The notes: generated by a model from the sequence alone, not told the origin. A stretch of 54,626 bases of DNA from Burkholderiales bacterium (GCA_025359985.1 JANYDB010000076.1:1-54626); one strand, 5' to 3'. Shown: positions 25,785 to 36,384, counted from the first letter of the stretch. Made by a program: numbers and translations.

Positions 25785-28268
25785 CTAGATCATCTCTGCC
25801 AAATCAAACGCCAAGGACCATTTCACAAAAAATTCATTCTGCTTGCGTTCATAGGCGTTGGCCGGGTTCACAGTTCGAGATTGTGTGTAGCCAACATAAA
25901 AATTCGTTCCCAAGCCGCGCCGGTGGCTATACACAACGGACGCGACTTCGTTTTTATCGAACGGGCTTACTTGGCTTTGCCCGCTATTTTGGCCGACATT
26001 TTTGAACAATGAAGGCGCACGCCGAGTGCTGTTGTGCTGGCCAATAATGCGCAGCGTATCTCGCGCGGTGAAATGATAGACCGATTTTAATTGTACGGCG
26101 CGTTCGAGCAAAATGCGATTCGACCCAAAAGCAACTGGCTCAATAGAATTGATCACCGCGTTATCAATTCGCGACTCGATTTCCCAGCGATCACTTAAGC
26201 GAACGCTGCCAGAGAGTGCGTAGGAATACCCCTTACCAACCCGATTGTTCGCGACATCACCGCGATCGCCCACCAATAATTCGGCAAAGAAGTTGGTCAA
26301 CACGCGGCCGGGGTTGGACTCAATATTGATGTAAAACTGGTCAAGCTTCAGCGGCGCGCCAGCAGGCTGAAAACGCACTAAATTGTTGGTCCGTAATGAT
26401 AAGTACATGCTTGTATTGCGTGGCAACGATAAATATAAACTTGGATTTGCTTGCTGCTCCAACAAACGGCCATCGGCATCTACTTTGCGGCCAGCATTCA
26501 ATTGCGGCTGGATTTCGATGAATGGGCCGATATCACGAAATTTATAATTTAGATTCTGATAAGCATTGGTATAGCCGGCTTGGGAGAAAAAGCCATTGTC
26601 GTTGCGAAACCCTTTGCCCACATGTTCCACACCGCCCGAAAAATTCCACTTAGTACCGTTGATGTAATAATCGAGTAGAGCGGCTTCGTCATTGCGCGGT
26701 GTTCCGAGCGCAATGGAGCCTTGATTGCGTTCATCGTGCGTTGCGCTGACTATAATCTGCCCCCGTACGCGCGATTCGCCATTGGGGCGCAACACAAAAT
26801 CCACGCCGCCAACCCGGTTATAAAGAGGCTTATTTTCTGCCGAAGTTTCATAAGTTCGATCGCTCAACAACCCGCCGACAGACCATTTGCCCAAATCCAT
26901 GCGGCCACGCGCTATCGTCACTTGTGATTTTGTATCCTGTGTTGCGAAATTGGTGTTGAGTGCACCCGGCAAAAAAATTAATCCTTTGCCATCATCGCGC
27001 ACCGTTAAAAAAATAAAATCAGTGGTGTCGCTGCGCTTGGTCAAGCGCGTTCCCCACGCTGGGTCGGTGATCGAGCGGGTATAAATCGCGCCCCCAAACG
27101 GCGTCGAAAGAATATCGGCACCTTCTAGAAAGAACGGGCGTTTTTCAGGGAAGAACAATGCAAATTGTGCATTCGATGCGAGCTGCGGTGCATCAAGCTC
27201 AACTTGTGAAAAATCGGGATTGATCGTGACATCAAACACCATATCAGCACGCGGGCGGAATTTAATGTCTGCACTTGCGATGAAATCATTTTTGCGGCCC
27301 GTTTTGCCATCGGCGGCATTCGTGCTGACCCCGTTTGTGACATCTTTTCCGCTGCGAAACGTGAGTTGCGGCGTAACAGTGAGTTCCCGACCACTTGGCA
27401 AATCCTTCATCCCGCCCAGCGTTTGCGCGTAGCACAGAAAGCAGCTCTGGTCGCGCGGCACGCGGCCATTGATAAAGCTATAAACCTCATCGCGCGCTAT
27501 CCGCCGTATGATTAAAATGCTCCAGTTTTCGGATGCAGGTGAAGAATAACGCAACGTGGAAAACGGAATCCGAATCTCAGCCGTCCAACCATTCGCAGTG
27601 CGCTGCACTTGGGAAGACCATTCAAAATCGGGTGAAAAATCTTCGTCACCAGAATCCTCGTTAAACAGTCCGTCGCCAACCGAGCCAGATGCACTCACCC
27701 GAAAAATTTGCGCAAATTTCCGCGTGCCAATCGGATCAATTTCCACTGCAAAAAAATCCTGCGAGCCGTTGACCTGATCGCGCCGTACAAATGGCGCATT
27801 AATTTTTGAGGGATCTGGATCAAACGCCGTTAAGCCAACGTACAGCGCGTTTTTGTCATAAACAATCCGAGCTTCTGACTTAAATTTCGCCTCAACCCCG
27901 TCCCGCGGGCGATACTCATAAAAATCCGTAATTGGCACCGCCCGCTGCCAGAGGGGCTCATCTAAGCGGCCGTCTAGTTTAATTTTTTCATGGTCATGCA
28001 TGCGCATCGCGTTTGCGGCAAATAGGCGCCGCTCTGCCGGGGTAGCCGAGGGTGTCGTAGCGGCGGGACCGGGCGCGGGTTGCGCCGTGGCTATTGGTGT
28101 TGTGTTGAACGCAATTGCTGCCAACAATAGAAAGCCCATTGCTTTCGACGATCGCGTTGTTTTGCGCTGCCATGGTCGGGATGCGGCGGCAGGGACATTA
28201 ATGTGGGCGATGTCTCTTATTACGATTGTCTGAATCACGCGCCTGCCCCTCAAGTTTTTGGCAACCAA
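25785..28268 (-). CDS. DUF5916-family outer-membrane protein with CBM9-like N-terminus (right copy)
   Basis: Paralogue of the gene at 22968-25430 with the same plan: CBM9-like domain beginning IKLDGRLDEPLWQRA, the cysteine pair CFLC, the DUF5916 hallmark FFPEKRPFFLEGADI and a C-terminal barrel ending WSLAFDLAEMI. As drawn it has 827 residues from a TTG at 28268. A better start may be the ATG at 28139, which immediately precedes a normal signal peptide (MGFLLLAAIAFNTTPIATAQ). Differences from the left copy include a short insert near VGQNSGQSQ before the last strands and a different N-terminus. Function unknown. It converges on the tRNA and its own paralogue. Confidence 0.85.
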   Translation of the reverse strand: MVAKNLRGRRVIQTIVIRDIAHINVPAAASRPWQRKTTRSSKAMGFLLLAAIAFNTTPIATAQPAPGPAATTPSATPAERRLFAANAMRMHDHEKIKLDGRLDEPLWQRAVPITDFYEYRPRDGVEAKFKSEARIVYDKNALYVGLTAFDPDPSKINAPFVRRDQVNGSQDFFAVEIDPIGTRKFAQIFRVSASGSVGDGLFNEDSGDEDFSPDFEWSSQVQRTANGWTAEIRIPFSTLRYSSPASENWSILIIRRIARDEVYSFINGRVPRDQSCFLCYAQTLGGMKDLPSGRELTVTPQLTFRSGKDVTNGVSTNAADGKTGRKNDFIASADIKFRPRADMVFDVTINPDFSQVELDAPQLASNAQFALFFPEKRPFFLEGADILSTPFGGAIYTRSITDPAWGTRLTKRSDTTDFIFLTVRDDGKGLIFLPGALNTNFATQDTKSQVTIARGRMDLGKWSVGGLLSDRTYETSAENKPLYNRVGGVDFVLRPNGESRVRGQIIVSATHDERNQGSIALGTPRNDEAALLDYYINGTKWNFSGGVEHVGKGFRNDNGFFSQAGYTNAYQNLNYKFRDIGPFIEIQPQLNAGRKVDADGRLLEQQANPSLYLSLPRNTSMYLSLRTNNLVRFQPAGAPLKLDQFYINIESNPGRVLTNFFAELLVGDRGDVANNRVGKGYSYALSGSVRLSDRWEIESRIDNAVINSIEPVAFGSNRILLERAVQLKSVYHFTARDTLRIIGQHNSTRRAPSLFKNVGQNSGQSQVSPFDKNEVASVVYSHRRGLGTNFYVGYTQSRTVNPANAYERKQNEFFVKWSLAFDLAEMI

Positions 28269-28644
28269 TCACAACGATATGCGTAGGCTAACAAATAGTT
28301 TCTGCTGCGCGATGCGCGCCGAGACGAATTGCAGGAAACGAGGGTTGACTTGCAGAAAAGCGGTTAGGAAGATAGCGGGCCGGCGCAGCAGCTTCGCCAA
28401 TTTCATGACTAACGATGCGGATGTGGTTGGCGGTGAACCTAGCGCCATCACAAAACTTCAAGCGCCGGTGCTGGCGGGCGTTTCGAGGCATGTTGATTCG
28501 AATGACGCTCTACTGTTGGTGCCTGAAGTTTTGATACTTCACGTTGCAACGGCTGTCATCGTGACGCTTCGCTGGGCCGAGCAGGGCTTGGTACGCCGTC
28601 CGCTATTGTCATTCCCGCAAACGTCTAACCCATAACCGATGCTG
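28269..28644. other. Intergenic stretch between the right oxidoreductase and DUF5916 genes
   Basis: These 376 bp contain no gene I can support. An open frame on the plus strand (28258-28635) has no recognisable domain, no paired copy in the left arm and an unlikely composition. No clear terminator or promoter was found. The left-arm counterpart is about 110 bp shorter and not alignable by eye. Confidence 0.5.
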
Positions 28645-31083
28645 CTAACCCTCCGTCGTGTAATCCAAAAACCGTTCCGGCGATACGCGGATAGCGGCAC
28701 CGGTCGGACATGAGCGCACACACGCAGCGCCGCCTTTTTGGCCTTTACACATATCGCATTTAACGGCCTTTTTAGGCAGCGATTTGTCGACAATTTTTTC
28801 GCTGCGTCCGGGCTCATCACCCATGCCAAACATGAGCCACGATATTAGAGTGGGCTTGGCGTTTTTTGGTGCAATGGGTGCCAGCTGGATCACACCATAC
28901 GGGCAATTTTTTTCGCAGTTGCCGCAACCGATGCAGGTGTCCTGAATATAAACCTCACCGTTTGGTGAGCGGTGAATCGCATCGGGCGGACAGTCTTTCA
29001 TGCAATGCGGATGCTCGCAGTGGCGGCACGAGGTCGGCACGTGAATTTGTGCAAACGTTGGCCCCGCTTCACGATTCAGCCGCGATGTCCCGTCATGCGT
29101 TTCGGCGCAGGCCTTTTCGCAATTGTCGCATCGTATGCACAACGATTCATCAATTAACAACACATCGGTCGCCTCACCCAAGCCTTGCTTGATGAGAAAC
29201 GAAATAATGTTGCCGGATTCTGTTGAAGACTCCATCGCCTGGTTAATACGCATCCTGTCGAGCAATTTGGAATCGATGCGCCCGCGCACAGTGGAGTGCG
29301 ATGCCATCACTTCAATAAACCGTTTTGATTCCAACATGATCGCCTCAGTTGGGACGGCCGCTCTGATCGTCGCGGAGCGCGGTTTATCTGACAGCAATGC
29401 CATCTCACCAACATAATTACCCGCCGCCACATACGAGAGCACCACGTCGGTCCCGCTAATCATGCGTGATACGGTCACGGAGCCGCGCCGGATCAAATAC
29501 AAACCATCGCCGGAATCACCTTCTGCAAATAGCAGCTCGCCCGCGTTGTACGATTTAATCACCGCTGTGCCGACCAGATAATCGACTTCTTCCTCACGCA
29601 TAGTGGGCGATAGATATTGACGCACGGCGCGCTTCATCATCACCGTGTCCAAGGTGCGGCGGACGGATTCAACCGAGGCGAGAAGTTTTAACATTGAGCG
29701 ACGCGGCGTCTCGATCAGCAGCGTACGCTTTTGCGCTTTGATGGTCGCAGTGCGACGGCGTCCCGAGATCAAACCCATCTCGCCAAAAAATTCGCCCACG
29801 CCTAATTGAAAGGCCACCATATTACCTTCAGTCGTTGGCGTCTCGACCACTACCCCGCCTTCGACAATCGCGTAAAACGAATTGGAATAATCGTTACGAG
29901 CGAATACGACTTCACCTTCCACAGGGCGCCGGATTTCGCTATCTAACAAAAACTCGCGCAATTGCAATGCCGTCAAGCCTGACAACAGCGGTACATTGTT
30001 GGCGATATGCGTGACGGCATCAGCCACCGTCGTAATTTTCACATCCTTAAATTTGGCCCGCAGCACGGGCTCATCTGCCGGCTCGACCGGATTGCCCAAA
30101 ATATATTCAACCGCCTCATAACCTTGGTTCATCGCCTGCTTAATGAGCGGATAGCCACCGAGCGCGCCGACGATATAAATGCCCGCCACATTCGATTCAT
30201 ATTGGGTTGAAAGTGCTGGAACTGCGCCCGGATCGTCGTTGGGAAACTTAACGCCAAAGCTTTCGACCAACTTGCGTGGTGGCGTCGCACCCAACCGTGC
30301 AATCACCCGGTGGCAGCCTATGTGCTGTACGCCGGTGGGTGTTTTGGCGATGAACATGGCGGGAAAGCTTGCCGTTGCAGCGTTGTCCCGCTCAACAAGT
30401 TCCACGCGCTCAACCTTTGTGCCAAACCGGCAATCGACTTTGCCGTCTTTGATCGCCGCTAGAACCGCCGATAAATTGCCGTCTTTGCAGCGCGTAAATT
30501 CCTCGTTGCGGTTAATCATAATCACGCGGTTTTTCTTGGCTAACGCGATCGCGTTTTCAATTGCTGCATCGCCTGCCCCCACGACTAAAATCGTCTCATC
30601 CTCAAATTCATCGGGGTCATTTAATTGATATTGCACCATCGGCAAATCTTCGCCCGGCGCGCCGAGCTTGCGCAAATTACCCTGTAAGCCAATCGATAAA
30701 ATAATATGTGCCGCAATCACCGTTTTGCCGTTCGCCAAAGTGATCGTGAATTCGCCTTTCGCACCAGACACGCCCGTGACTTGCGATTGGTAACGAATAT
30801 TGACGTTGTGCCTGGCAAGCTCTTTATCCCACGCGCCCAAAATATTTTCCCGCGTCCCCGCGCTAAAACTCATCGGACTGCGAAGCGGCAGCACGCTTGG
30901 CTCGGCCATCACGTGTTTGCCTTTTTGATATTTATAGATTGTGTCCGCTATGTGCGTTTCACTTTCCAGCAGCACATGGGAAACCTTTAGCGCAGCCGCA
31001 TGGGCGGCAGCGGATAAACCCGCAGGGCCAGAGCCGATGATGGCGATTTGGAAGCGTTCGGAATGGATGGGTGCAGCGTTCAT
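28645..31083 (-). CDS. FAD oxidoreductase fused to two cNMP-binding domains and four [4Fe-4S] clusters (right copy)
   Basis: 812 residues, same domain order as the left copy: FAD site IGSGPAGLSAAAH, second Rossmann VGAGDAAIEN, two cNMP-binding-like domains, four cysteine groups. It is shorter at the N-terminus and has a shorter loop at about residue 228 (ERDNAATASF in place of a longer Ala/Ser/Gly-rich insert). From RFIEVMAS to GVIQLAP, 149 consecutive residues are identical to the left copy, while codons differ: in the 34 codons starting at 22127 of the left copy, 14 differ and all changes are synonymous. This implies very strong constraint on the second cNMP domain and the FeS domain. No signal peptide; cytoplasmic. 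Confidence 0.9.
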   Translation of the reverse strand: MNAAPIHSERFQIAIIGSGPAGLSAAAHAAALKVSHVLLESETHIADTIYKYQKGKHVMAEPSVLPLRSPMSFSAGTRENILGAWDKELARHNVNIRYQSQVTGVSGAKGEFTITLANGKTVIAAHIILSIGLQGNLRKLGAPGEDLPMVQYQLNDPDEFEDETILVVGAGDAAIENAIALAKKNRVIMINRNEEFTRCKDGNLSAVLAAIKDGKVDCRFGTKVERVELVERDNAATASFPAMFIAKTPTGVQHIGCHRVIARLGATPPRKLVESFGVKFPNDDPGAVPALSTQYESNVAGIYIVGALGGYPLIKQAMNQGYEAVEYILGNPVEPADEPVLRAKFKDVKITTVADAVTHIANNVPLLSGLTALQLREFLLDSEIRRPVEGEVVFARNDYSNSFYAIVEGGVVVETPTTEGNMVAFQLGVGEFFGEMGLISGRRRTATIKAQKRTLLIETPRRSMLKLLASVESVRRTLDTVMMKRAVRQYLSPTMREEEVDYLVGTAVIKSYNAGELLFAEGDSGDGLYLIRRGSVTVSRMISGTDVVLSYVAAGNYVGEMALLSDKPRSATIRAAVPTEAIMLESKRFIEVMASHSTVRGRIDSKLLDRMRINQAMESSTESGNIISFLIKQGLGEATDVLLIDESLCIRCDNCEKACAETHDGTSRLNREAGPTFAQIHVPTSCRHCEHPHCMKDCPPDAIHRSPNGEVYIQDTCIGCGNCEKNCPYGVIQLAPIAPKNAKPTLISWLMFGMGDEPGRSEKIVDKSLPKKAVKCDMCKGQKGGAACVRSCPTGAAIRVSPERFLDYTTEG

Positions 31084-31137
31084 GGCGAACCTTTCACTTC
31101 ATGGGTGCAAACAACGCAATTGAAAATCGGGTCGTCA

Positions 31138-32505
31138 TTACGGCACGATTGTTGATCGTAGAATGCGCAATCGGGCCTCAAACTCTGCCGGTTTATAGCG
31201 CTCATCATTGGCTAAGGCATCATTCAATTTCAGCATACCCAAGTTAAACGCAGCCACATTTTTGATACCAGCCTGTTTGCCTAAAAAACCGCCGACGCTG
31301 CCAATTGCCATTGCGGCTTGCTCGGCGGCTGAATAGTCGGCGTAATAGCCTTCCAAGCCGTCATCCACCAACCGCAATGCGGCGCGGCGAATGGTTGAAG
31401 CATCGATACGTTTGTTGGATATGGCGGCAATCAAATCATTTGCCATCTTTTTGACTTGTAGCGCCTCGGTTTTCAAATCGCCATCACCGGCAATCGCCCG
31501 ATGCAGCCTGCGAATCTGCGCCGCAATCGACTCACCAAGAGCGGGCTCCACCGCGAACGCCACGGCACGCAGCATCAGCAAATTGCCGTCGTTAAGCCGC
31601 ACCAACCCTGGCGAAATACTGGCACCAAATGCATTTTTTGGCTTCCACCGACTCTCGCTCATGGCATGGTGGCAAGCGTGGCAATCAAACAAAACAAGTT
31701 CGGGGAATACGCCATCGCGGCCGCGCTTTTCATCGATCAAAATATCCATCGTTGACGCCACCGCAATTGTCTGGCCGATGGCCCAGACTTTCACACCATC
31801 CCACACGTTTTTGCGCGCTGCATAGTCCTCATCGACCACAAAATGTTTCGGCGCGATCTCGGTAAAAGTATCGAGCTCAAAACTCATGCGCGGATGCCCC
31901 GCGGCCATGATGCGATGCGTCACCAATTTATCTTTATTGCCATAGTGACAAGCCAAACACAGCTTGGCGCGGGCCACCGCATCATCTGCTGGATAAAGCC
32001 CGTCTTCAATATTAGTGGCGTGGGTGGCATCGGGTGCAACATGGCTCTTAACCCACTTTTCCGCCGGTCCGTGGCAGCCTTCGCAGGTGATGCCGTCCGA
32101 GATCTTGAATCGTTCGCCGCGCCGATCTTCAGGGACGTAATGGGCATGGCAATCGAGGCAGATTTTAGACTCATGTGCGGGCTGTTTTAGGCCCAAATTT
32201 TTTGCGATCAGTTGCGATTTGGTGTTTAACAATTTGTTATAAGCCTTCGCGTGTTTGTCGGTCCGTGACCACGTTATGTATTCGTTTTGCAATACGTTGG
32301 AGCCATGCCACGTTTTAATCGCGCCGTGGCAGAGGCTCGATGCGCAGGTGACCGTACCGAGCGTCTGGTGCGCCGATTGGTACGGCAGAGGTTGCGCTGC
32401 AAGCGGTGTTTGTGCCATGGCGTATGGATTGAGTAGCAATGCCAAAACAGCCATTGCCCGATAGAAAAACTGTGTGCTCAAGTGTGTGTTCAAATGTATG
32501 TTCAT
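31138..32505 (-). CDS. Pentaheme cytochrome c, cytochrome c554-like (right copy)
   Basis: 455-residue exported protein (signal about 15-31, YRAMAVLALLLNPYAMAQ) with CX4CH (CASSLCH) followed by CLDCH, CEGCH, CLACH and CHACH, exactly the left-arm heme set. The His-rich GHPRMSFELDTFTEIAPKH segment between hemes four and five is also shared and may supply axial ligands. It overlaps the preceding LVIVD-cytochrome gene by 4 nt and is followed after 54 bp by the oxidoreductase gene. The C-terminus is 10-15 residues shorter than the left copy. Confidence 0.88.
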   Translation of the reverse strand: MNIHLNTHLSTQFFYRAMAVLALLLNPYAMAQTPLAAQPLPYQSAHQTLGTVTCASSLCHGAIKTWHGSNVLQNEYITWSRTDKHAKAYNKLLNTKSQLIAKNLGLKQPAHESKICLDCHAHYVPEDRRGERFKISDGITCEGCHGPAEKWVKSHVAPDATHATNIEDGLYPADDAVARAKLCLACHYGNKDKLVTHRIMAAGHPRMSFELDTFTEIAPKHFVVDEDYAARKNVWDGVKVWAIGQTIAVASTMDILIDEKRGRDGVFPELVLFDCHACHHAMSESRWKPKNAFGASISPGLVRLNDGNLLMLRAVAFAVEPALGESIAAQIRRLHRAIAGDGDLKTEALQVKKMANDLIAAISNKRIDASTIRRAALRLVDDGLEGYYADYSAAEQAAMAIGSVGGFLGKQAGIKNVAAFNLGMLKLNDALANDERYKPAEFEARLRILRSTIVP

Positions 32506-35500
32506 TTGACGACCTTAGCCTGTTGTGCCGGGTTTTGCGCCGGCCTATATTTTGCCCGTTCAATCTCGTCAATTACAGTCCACGGCTTGCCTTCGGGTGT
32601 GAGGTAAAACTTGCGCATTTCTGGCACGCTAAAGGGTCGGGAGCCAATCCTGCCAAACACGGCAATTTGCCCACCGGTTTCATCCACGCCGCGATCACGG
32701 TCTAAACCTTTTGAGAGCGCTAGCGCAGGTGATTCGGTTTTGCGGGTAGCGATCAATTGCGGTTTCGGCTCCGGCGAGAATCCGTAAAATTTCGGCTGTG
32801 AATCGGGGGAGGTTAGCTGCACGACTTTCAAGCCATTTTTGCCATCGGCAATGTAGGCAAACAGCGATGCATTGGTCGAACCCACGATTACATCCTGCGC
32901 ATCATTTATCGTTTCCGAGGCGGTGAAACGCGAGTACTGGCGCGGCATTTCAGGCTTTTCCACATCGACAATCACCAACCCGTCGCGCCCCGCCGCAACA
33001 TAGGCATAGGTGCGTGCTACATACACGCGCCGCGCATCCTTGATCGGCAATGCGGCTGCCAAACGTGGCGCTTCGGGCGATGTGACATCAATGACTTCCA
33101 AGCCCTTCGCCGTGGTTGTAAACAAATAGCGGAACTGCAATGCTGATGCCCGCATATCGTTCAAGGGCAGGGTTGCGGCAACAGTGGGCTTTATCGGGTC
33201 ATTTAAATTTAGCACCACCAAACCGGCGTCGGTTGCTACATAAGCAAAATAGCCGCCAAGGGTGATATGGCGTGCGCCCTTGAGTACATTTTTTTCATTC
33301 CATGTTGCTGCACGCGTTAAGAAATTATTGCGCGGCTCGCCATCGGCAAAGGTATCGACATTCACAACAATCAAACCCTCCACCGCATCGACCACAAACG
33401 CATAGTGATAAATTGGGTGGAATGCCTGCTCTTGATTGGTTACGCGCATCAACTCGCCGGTGTTGCGGGTGGGGGCGATGGCTTGATTGGTAGGCAGCGC
33501 CATACATGTCGCGTTGGTACTTGACACATGCGCATCTTGGCCGAGCGGCGAAAACGGTGCCGAGACGATGCGCTGCGAAACGCCCTTGTTGGCGATGTTG
33601 GCCACATCGTAAACCCGGAAGCCGCCCGCACCCTCGGCGACAAACATATATTCGCCACGCAGCGTCAAGCATCGCGCTGCGCCGCCGGTGGTGTGCGCAT
33701 GCGCCTCGGGCAACTGTAGGCCGCGTTTTTCATGATTTGCGAACCAATCGGGGTAGGCATATTGATGGAGGTAGCTACCGATCACGGCTTGCGGCTCGTC
33801 CCACTCGGTCACTTTCACGGCTTCGATATGATTGGTTGAACCCAGCCAAGCGTTGTAGCCGACAAAATTGACGAAGTTGGTTCCTTGCAATAATAACTGC
33901 GCCATGATCGCGTTGTTGTCGTTGGCTTGGCTGATGTGGCAGTCGGAGCACGTCTTGGTTTCAGTGGTGCGCTCGGTATGCGGATAGTGTGGCGCGAACG
34001 CTTGCGATGAGAATCCTGCTGCTGAGATCGGCGGTTGCTGGATATAAATTTTTTCGCGGTTCGCGTTGGTCGACGAAAGTATTAACGCAGAAGATGAACG
34101 TACCGGCGTGATGCGTCCGCCTTTGACCGGGCCGTGAATGCCGAGTTGGAACATATCGTCGCGTGCCACCTGCGGATTGTAGGTTGCGTAGTTTCGGGTC
34201 TCGCCGCCTTCATAATGCAGGCGCTCCGTTTTCGCGTTGGCCTGGATCGGCAAATGACACCCGGCGCACGACGTTGTCCAAGACAGATGGCAGGTGTAGC
34301 AGGTCATTTTTTCATTCGAGTGCGCCATCTTGGGCGACGCAGCGGTCTGTCCTTCCGTGAGTGGCTTGGATTCTGTCATCGAACCTGGCCCCCAATGCCC
34401 GTCACGCCCCGAAGCGCCGGCGTGCATTAGCTTGGCACGTGCAGCCTTCTCATTGTATTTGGGATGCCCTTTGGTTACGCTATCTTTTACCAAACTCATT
34501 TCCCACTCTTTGGCCGGGTCCAGCGCGGCGCGTTGATAGAGCTTGCCCTCGCGCCATTCGAACCGCGCACGGCCATCTTGGGTGCGGAGCAATTTCAAAT
34601 CGCGCCCGCCCGGCTGCGCGGCAGGGCCAGACGTGAAGAGTGTGGGATACGCATCGGCCGTGCCGTGGCAGTCGGCGCAATCGATCTCAATTGCGGCGGC
34701 GACTTCGCCGTAAATATGTCCGTTGCCGTGGCCATCTTGCGAGAAATGACAATCGACGCACTGCATGCCCAGCTCTAAATGAACGGAGGTCAAATGCACC
34801 GCCTTATCAAATTTTTTCGGATCGGTATCGGCAACAGGTTTGTTTTCTTTATCCAATAACGTCCCTTTACGGTCGCGTTTGAATATTTTGCGGAAGTTCC
34901 AACCGTGGCCATGGTAGTCGGCAAACTGCGTATCTTTGAGCGTTGGGTTCAGTTCGGAGACGCGTTTAGAAAATTCCTTATCTCCCCAAAGCCCGCGTGT
35001 GGCGGCTTCTTCAGGGTTACGACTTAATATTTCGCGTGCTTCTTTGGCGGTTGGATATTTTTGTTTTTTCGGCCACATCGAGGGGGCGTCAGATTCGTAA
35101 TCCCACATCGTCGTGCCGTAAAACGAATTGACAAATACGTTCGGTTGGTGCATGTGGCAGGTCATACATTGCGATGACGGGATCGCGCGCGTGAACTCAT
35201 GCTTTAGCGGATGGCCGGATTCATTTTTCGGGATGGTTACATCCTGACTTTGCGATTTCCCGTCATGGCCAAATTTAGCATAGGGTCCGCTGTGCTTCGG
35301 GTCACGGTCGTTCGCATAAACGGTGTGACAAGCCGTGCAGCCGGAGGAGCGATAATCGCCCGGCTGTTCATTGGTTCCCAGGAACCATAAATGCGGGTCG
35401 TTCAAACGGGTCTTGGTGATGTTGATCAGCGGCACCGCAATGCGGCTTCCCGTTGCGGGGCCACGATTGGATTGCTTAATATCCGGCCGGCCAGGCTCAT

Positions 35501-36374
35501 CCAATTTTTGCAACGCGCCGGAACTATTCGGCAAACCGACTTCAGGAAATTGCGACGGGATCACCCGCCCACCGCGCTCAAATACGCGAAACACATCGGC
35601 CGGTGGCACCGTCTCCCAAGCGGGAAGCGGTGCGAGCGAGGGCAAAATGCCCATGGCTGTCATTTGCGGATTCACGGGGATTGGGTTTTTGATCAAAGCA
35701 GGCTCGCCCTTCGCGGTGTATGACTCGCCCAAAATATAGCGCTTGTAGGGCAAGATGCCATTGTTGTACGATGCCCCGCCCCACAACATCGCGCTTGATG
35801 ACATCAGGCTGCGCTCGACCGCCTGCACGGTTTCTAAATGGCACGCGCCGCAAGCTTCACGTGCCACCCGCAGGTCACCGGGGTTCATGAAGCGCACGAA
35901 TTCATTCGCCTCTTTGTTCAGCAGCGTGTATGAATGTTCGGGGTTCGCACTCGATGGATAATTCCACGCCTTATCGAATTTCGGCAGCACATGCGAGCGG
36001 GCCATAGCGCCCCGGTAGGCGGCTTCATCTTTACCGTGATCGTCAGCGCCAATTGGCTTTTGCACCGTTGCATCGCCGCCGTGACAATCGGTGCAGCCCA
36101 GCACCACAGCCGGGTTTGCGTGCATGGTGTGGCGATCGGTGCCGACGTGGCAGGACAGGCAGCCGAAGGATTTTTTGTTGGCATCCATGATGGATTGACG
36201 AGCAGGTGCGGCGGGTGTGGCGACATATTGGCGGGCGATTGGTTTCGCATCAGACGACGCCTCAAGCGGCGTTCCCGCGGTCAGGGCGACGACAAATAGC
36301 AGACTCAATACCATTGAAAATTTGATGGTTCGCATGGTGGGGGCGCTTGCGGTCGAGGTGGTGGTGGCGTTCAT
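32502..36374 (-). CDS. Decaheme cytochrome c with C-terminal LVIVD beta-propeller (right copy)
   Basis: 1290 residues from an ATG at 36374, 10 bp after the barrel gene. Signal peptide at about 17-40 (FSMVLSLLFVVALTAGTPLEA). Ten CxxCH motifs match the left copy in order and spacing (CLSCH, CTDCH, CGACH, CTACH, CMTCH, CVDCH, CADCH, CYTCH, CAGCH, CSDCH), then the LVIVD propeller with repeats such as LEVIDVTSPEAPR and LVIVDVEKPEMPR. The region between hemes one and three is the most divergent (the left copy has a Ser/His-rich stretch there). The heme-bearing core is close to identical over long runs. Periplasmic or surface-exposed electron carrier. Confidence 0.9.
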   Translation of the reverse strand: MNATTTSTASAPTMRTIKFSMVLSLLFVVALTAGTPLEASSDAKPIARQYVATPAAPARQSIMDANKKSFGCLSCHVGTDRHTMHANPAVVLGCTDCHGGDATVQKPIGADDHGKDEAAYRGAMARSHVLPKFDKAWNYPSSANPEHSYTLLNKEANEFVRFMNPGDLRVAREACGACHLETVQAVERSLMSSSAMLWGGASYNNGILPYKRYILGESYTAKGEPALIKNPIPVNPQMTAMGILPSLAPLPAWETVPPADVFRVFERGGRVIPSQFPEVGLPNSSGALQKLDEPGRPDIKQSNRGPATGSRIAVPLINITKTRLNDPHLWFLGTNEQPGDYRSSGCTACHTVYANDRDPKHSGPYAKFGHDGKSQSQDVTIPKNESGHPLKHEFTRAIPSSQCMTCHMHQPNVFVNSFYGTTMWDYESDAPSMWPKKQKYPTAKEAREILSRNPEEAATRGLWGDKEFSKRVSELNPTLKDTQFADYHGHGWNFRKIFKRDRKGTLLDKENKPVADTDPKKFDKAVHLTSVHLELGMQCVDCHFSQDGHGNGHIYGEVAAAIEIDCADCHGTADAYPTLFTSGPAAQPGGRDLKLLRTQDGRARFEWREGKLYQRAALDPAKEWEMSLVKDSVTKGHPKYNEKAARAKLMHAGASGRDGHWGPGSMTESKPLTEGQTAASPKMAHSNEKMTCYTCHLSWTTSCAGCHLPIQANAKTERLHYEGGETRNYATYNPQVARDDMFQLGIHGPVKGGRITPVRSSSALILSSTNANREKIYIQQPPISAAGFSSQAFAPHYPHTERTTETKTCSDCHISQANDNNAIMAQLLLQGTNFVNFVGYNAWLGSTNHIEAVKVTEWDEPQAVIGSYLHQYAYPDWFANHEKRGLQLPEAHAHTTGGAARCLTLRGEYMFVAEGAGGFRVYDVANIANKGVSQRIVSAPFSPLGQDAHVSSTNATCMALPTNQAIAPTRNTGELMRVTNQEQAFHPIYHYAFVVDAVEGLIVVNVDTFADGEPRNNFLTRAATWNEKNVLKGARHITLGGYFAYVATDAGLVVLNLNDPIKPTVAATLPLNDMRASALQFRYLFTTTAKGLEVIDVTSPEAPRLAAALPIKDARRVYVARTYAYVAAGRDGLVIVDVEKPEMPRQYSRFTASETINDAQDVIVGSTNASLFAYIADGKNGLKVVQLTSPDSQPKFYGFSPEPKPQLIATRKTESPALALSKGLDRDRGVDETGGQIAVFGRIGSRPFSVPEMRKFYLTPEGKPWTVIDEIERAKYRPAQNPAQQAKVVK

Positions 36375-36384
36375 CGTCGCGTCA

